Below, one piece after another: positions 61,085 through 64,000 of a stretch of 64,000 bases of DNA. The position numbers and the translations under genes were made by a program. This stretch comes from Metridium senile (Eukaryota; Cnidaria; Anthozoa; Actiniaria; Metridiidae): positions 45,044,379 through 45,108,378 of the forward strand of contig OX459096.1 of NCBI GenBank assembly GCA_949775045.1, given 5' to 3'. How positions within the stretch are numbered: the first letter of the stretch is position 1; every line of letters begins with the position of its first letter. Below the pieces are notes generated by a model. That model saw only the letters and a program-made list of their open reading frames with translations, made no database searches and was not told the origin of the DNA.

Positions 61085-61615
61085 ACCTTATTGTTGTTAT
61101 CATCATCATCATTCTTTGTAGCTTAATTATCACTATCACCATGCATCATCGAGGGCAACAGCATCATCACTATTATCATCATCATCATTAACTTTATCAT
61201 CATCATCATTCTTTGTAGCTTAATCATCACTATCACCATGCATCATCGAGGGCAACAACATCATCACTATTATCATCATCATCATTAACTTTATCATCAT
61301 CATCATTCTTTGTAGCTTAATCATCACTATCACCATGCATCATCGAGGGCAACAGCATCAGCACTATTATCATCATCATCATTAACTTTATCATCATCAT
61401 CATTCTTTGTAGCTTAATCATCACTATCACCATGCATCATCGAGGGCAACAGCGTCATCCCCATTATCATCATCATCATTAACTTTATCATCATCATCAT
61501 TCTTTGTAGCTTAATCATCACTATCACCATGCATCATCGAGGGCAACAACATCATCACTATTATCATCATCATCATTAACTTTATCATCATCATCACCAT
61601 CGTCTCATTACGTCA
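61085..61615. repeat. 97-bp minisatellite, five copies, ATC-rich
   Basis: The landmark ATGCATCATCGAGGGCAACA recurs at 61141, 61238, 61335, 61432 and 61529, an exact 97-bp period. Each unit contains TTCTTTGTAGCTTAATCATC and a (TCATCA)n run. Copies differ by one or two bases (e.g. CAACAGC/CAACAAC/CAACAGCGTC), so expansion is recent. Confidence 0.97.
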
Positions 61616-61619
61616 TCAT

Positions 61620-63910
61620 CTTCTTAAATTCATGAATAATTCATTAACAGAAAACAAAGTAATTCGCTATAGTAATATTGGTCTTGATACGTGGTAATGA
61701 TTAACTTAAACTTTGATCAACTTTCGTCTTGATTTTCTCCTAGAATTATCTAGTTTTGAAAAGCTAAATAAAACACACGAAAGAGTGTATATATATATAT
61801 ATTTCTAACATAATTTTGTTTTAATTAGTATAAACATAATGAAAGGTATGTTTTTCAAGTGAAGAATTTCTCAGTATATAATATAATATTTGTTTCAGCC
61901 CGATATTAATTTTATAAGGAGTGGTCTTTATTCAGTGTATATTCTATTGAAAATCTGAACAATAAAGAGTTAATTGTTGCCAGTAGTTGAGATATCTTTA
62001 CCGCTTGTAAACGGCGACGTTTTCCATGACTATAGCGTTAGTTCACATAAAGCATCTATAATGCACGATAGTGTTTGTCTTGTTGTGTTAAGAAGCTTAA
62101 TGTTCCAGTTTTCACCCACACGCGCCACTGATCTCAACTAATTTAAGCCTGAGAAAATTAATTAAACCCTGCTCAAAATAATCCTTTTGTTGAGAATCTG
62201 GATAATAAAATGAATCAATTTTGCGATGTTTGTTTTTAGACAGTAGTGTGTGCTAAACAATGTATAATAAAAGCTGTGGCCACGCCCTTGATATAGGGGT
62301 CGATCAGTTGGATATGCCGTCTAATGATATATTCTTTCTTTTATCGTATATTTTACTATCTTATGTTGTCTCTGCTTTGGTCTACTAGTCAGCTAATTTA
62401 GGACGATCATCTTTGCTATCATATCATGATATGATCCATGCAAACACAAGAACTAATCCTGACAAAAACCACTCGCCCAAGATGGATTGACTATGACATA
62501 GATTAGCAGTATTTCACTCTAAAGCTGTCCTAAATACCACATGTGCCTTCCAAATATCAATCACTGTGGATTCAAACAATACATCGACAACGAGCGAGCG
62601 ACAGTATCGTGGCATAAAGCACAAGAAAACATCCAATAATTCCAAGTATTTTGAGAGTCGAAGGTTTAACAGATGATCTGCTAAGGACGATTTCCTTCTC
62701 ACAAAATAAACTGACATTAAGCTTACGGGTAATGGGAGCAACCATCAATCTAGCTTAAAGCCCTTGCCAATTACTTATATATTCACCAGTTTTTGTACTG
62801 TTTGTTGTAGGAATAGTTTGATCACTGCGACTATATGTTTATACTGTATTTATATCTCCAAAAGTATTAAATCATATTACGATATATAATGGTTTGATAT
62901 CCGTAAAGATTGAAGTAAGAAGCATTCACAGATAAATGCTATTAACCTTTAAACCACGCTTATCTCTATTTTCCTCTCTCGCTTTTTCTCCCCTTATTCT
63001 TTTCTCCTTCTTTGGATTTCCCCTCTTGGTTTTGCTTTCCATTCTTGTCCGCTTAAGACCAAGTATTTTCAAAGATTTTAAATGAACGAAACAAGAACTA
63101 TACCACTGAATAAAAAAGATTTTAAAAGAAATATTCGAATAAGAAATTTGATATATCTCAGTGTTGATTCAGTGGGGTCCTTTGGAGCAAACAAGCGGTG
63201 GGCGCGGCAAACGGATTTTTGATGGTTGAAAACAAATCGAAATGAAAACTTTGCAGTTCATGGTTAACCAAATGTTTGAATTGTGGTAGGTAGAAGTTCA
63301 TCGCAAATATATATATATATTTATCTCTAACACATATTTCAAAGCAATAATTCCATCATATAACCTTTCCATCAGAATACTGTGTCTTCGTTTGTTTGTT
63401 TTCACCTTCAGTTTGAGTGACTAACTCTTGAAATACAGAATTATTGTCAACGAAACATGCAAGATGTCAGTTTAGAAAATCACACAAATGAATGTGCTTC
63501 AAAGTATATCATTCTCAACTGTCTAAACGTTGTATGGAGTGAAGACATGTATACTTACAAAGCACTTCTATTGAGAACAGTAAGACAAAAACGAGTGAAC
63601 AGAGAAACGTGTACGTTTAAGTACTAATTTATAAATTAGCACTAGTAGTTGTGTGAATTCATGTTACTAACTTGTACAAAAGCGTTGACACAAACTAATA
63701 AGCACTTTCTCCTTTTTTTCGAAGAATTGCAGTCGTAGTTTTAGTATAAACGTATGAAGATCGTACATATATTTCTCTGATTTCTCTGTAGATGTATTCA
63801 TATTTAAATGTATTTTTAACATACTAGAAAAATGAGGTTCAGATTTGCATAGCTAGAAGTTTGATGTTCTTGTAAATCGTAAAATAAAAAGAAGAACCAC
63901 TTTCTTTGTT
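61620..63910. other. Right-hand flank, no gene recognised
   Basis: AT-rich sequence with short (TA)n runs at about 61788-61801 and 63308-63321. The 75-codon minus-strand ORF at 62514-62741 has no domain that I recognise. Confidence 0.5.
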
Positions 63911-64000
63911 GCAGTTTTCGATGCTACGCTTTGTGAATCAGACGGTTTGAAAACTAGAAACAAGTGTGCTGGGAAGATTTCCTTTTTGAAACGTAGTTTT

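Overview
This is a eukaryotic window, most likely from a cnidarian (coral or sea anemone). It is AT-rich (about one-third G+C by eye), mostly non-coding, full of simple repeats and small transposon remnants, and its few genes are split by kilobase-scale introns. The cnidarian assignment is an inference from the form and tandem arrangement of the Otx genes and from the general look of the repeats; the sequence does not name the organism.

The core of the window is a pair of Otx/orthodenticle-class homeobox genes in tandem, both on the minus strand. Gene 1 occupies about 4.76-21.3 kb and gene 2 about 47.5-54.0 kb. Neither can be read as one open frame, so I rebuilt both by splicing. The exon from the shared MAG start codon to the first donor is 106 nt in both genes, the middle exon carrying homeodomain residues 1-46 is 152 nt in both, and both break the homeodomain between residues 46 and 47. 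The last exon holds the rest of the homeodomain (with the Lys50 typical of Otx/Bicoid) and a Pro/Ser/Asn-rich tail. Predicted products are 228 aa (gene 1, or 249 aa if a further upstream coding exon at 21261-21287 is used) and 202 aa (gene 2). Gene 2 keeps an IWSPA motif of the Otx C-terminal region; gene 1 does not. They look like an old tandem duplication whose homeodomains were held constant while the termini diverged.

At the far left (93-179, minus strand) is the first coding exon of another gene that runs off the window. Its 29 residues resemble the short conserved segment of WDR76-like proteins. A possible exon fragment lies at the right edge, with weak support.

Layout: 1-0.2 kb, WDR76-like first exon; 0.2-4.5 kb, intergenic with a perfect 68-bp palindrome, a TIR element, penta- and tetranucleotide arrays and a palindromic MITE with a 9-bp target duplication; 4.7-21.6 kb, Otx gene 1 with its promoter; 21.6-47.4 kb, intergenic with minisatellites, two TIR elements, a LINE 3' fragment and long trinucleotide arrays; 47.5-54.0 kb, Otx gene 2; 54-64 kb, upstream flank with a 97-bp x 5 minisatellite. 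No tRNA, rRNA, CRISPR array or intact transposase/reverse transcriptase gene was recognised.
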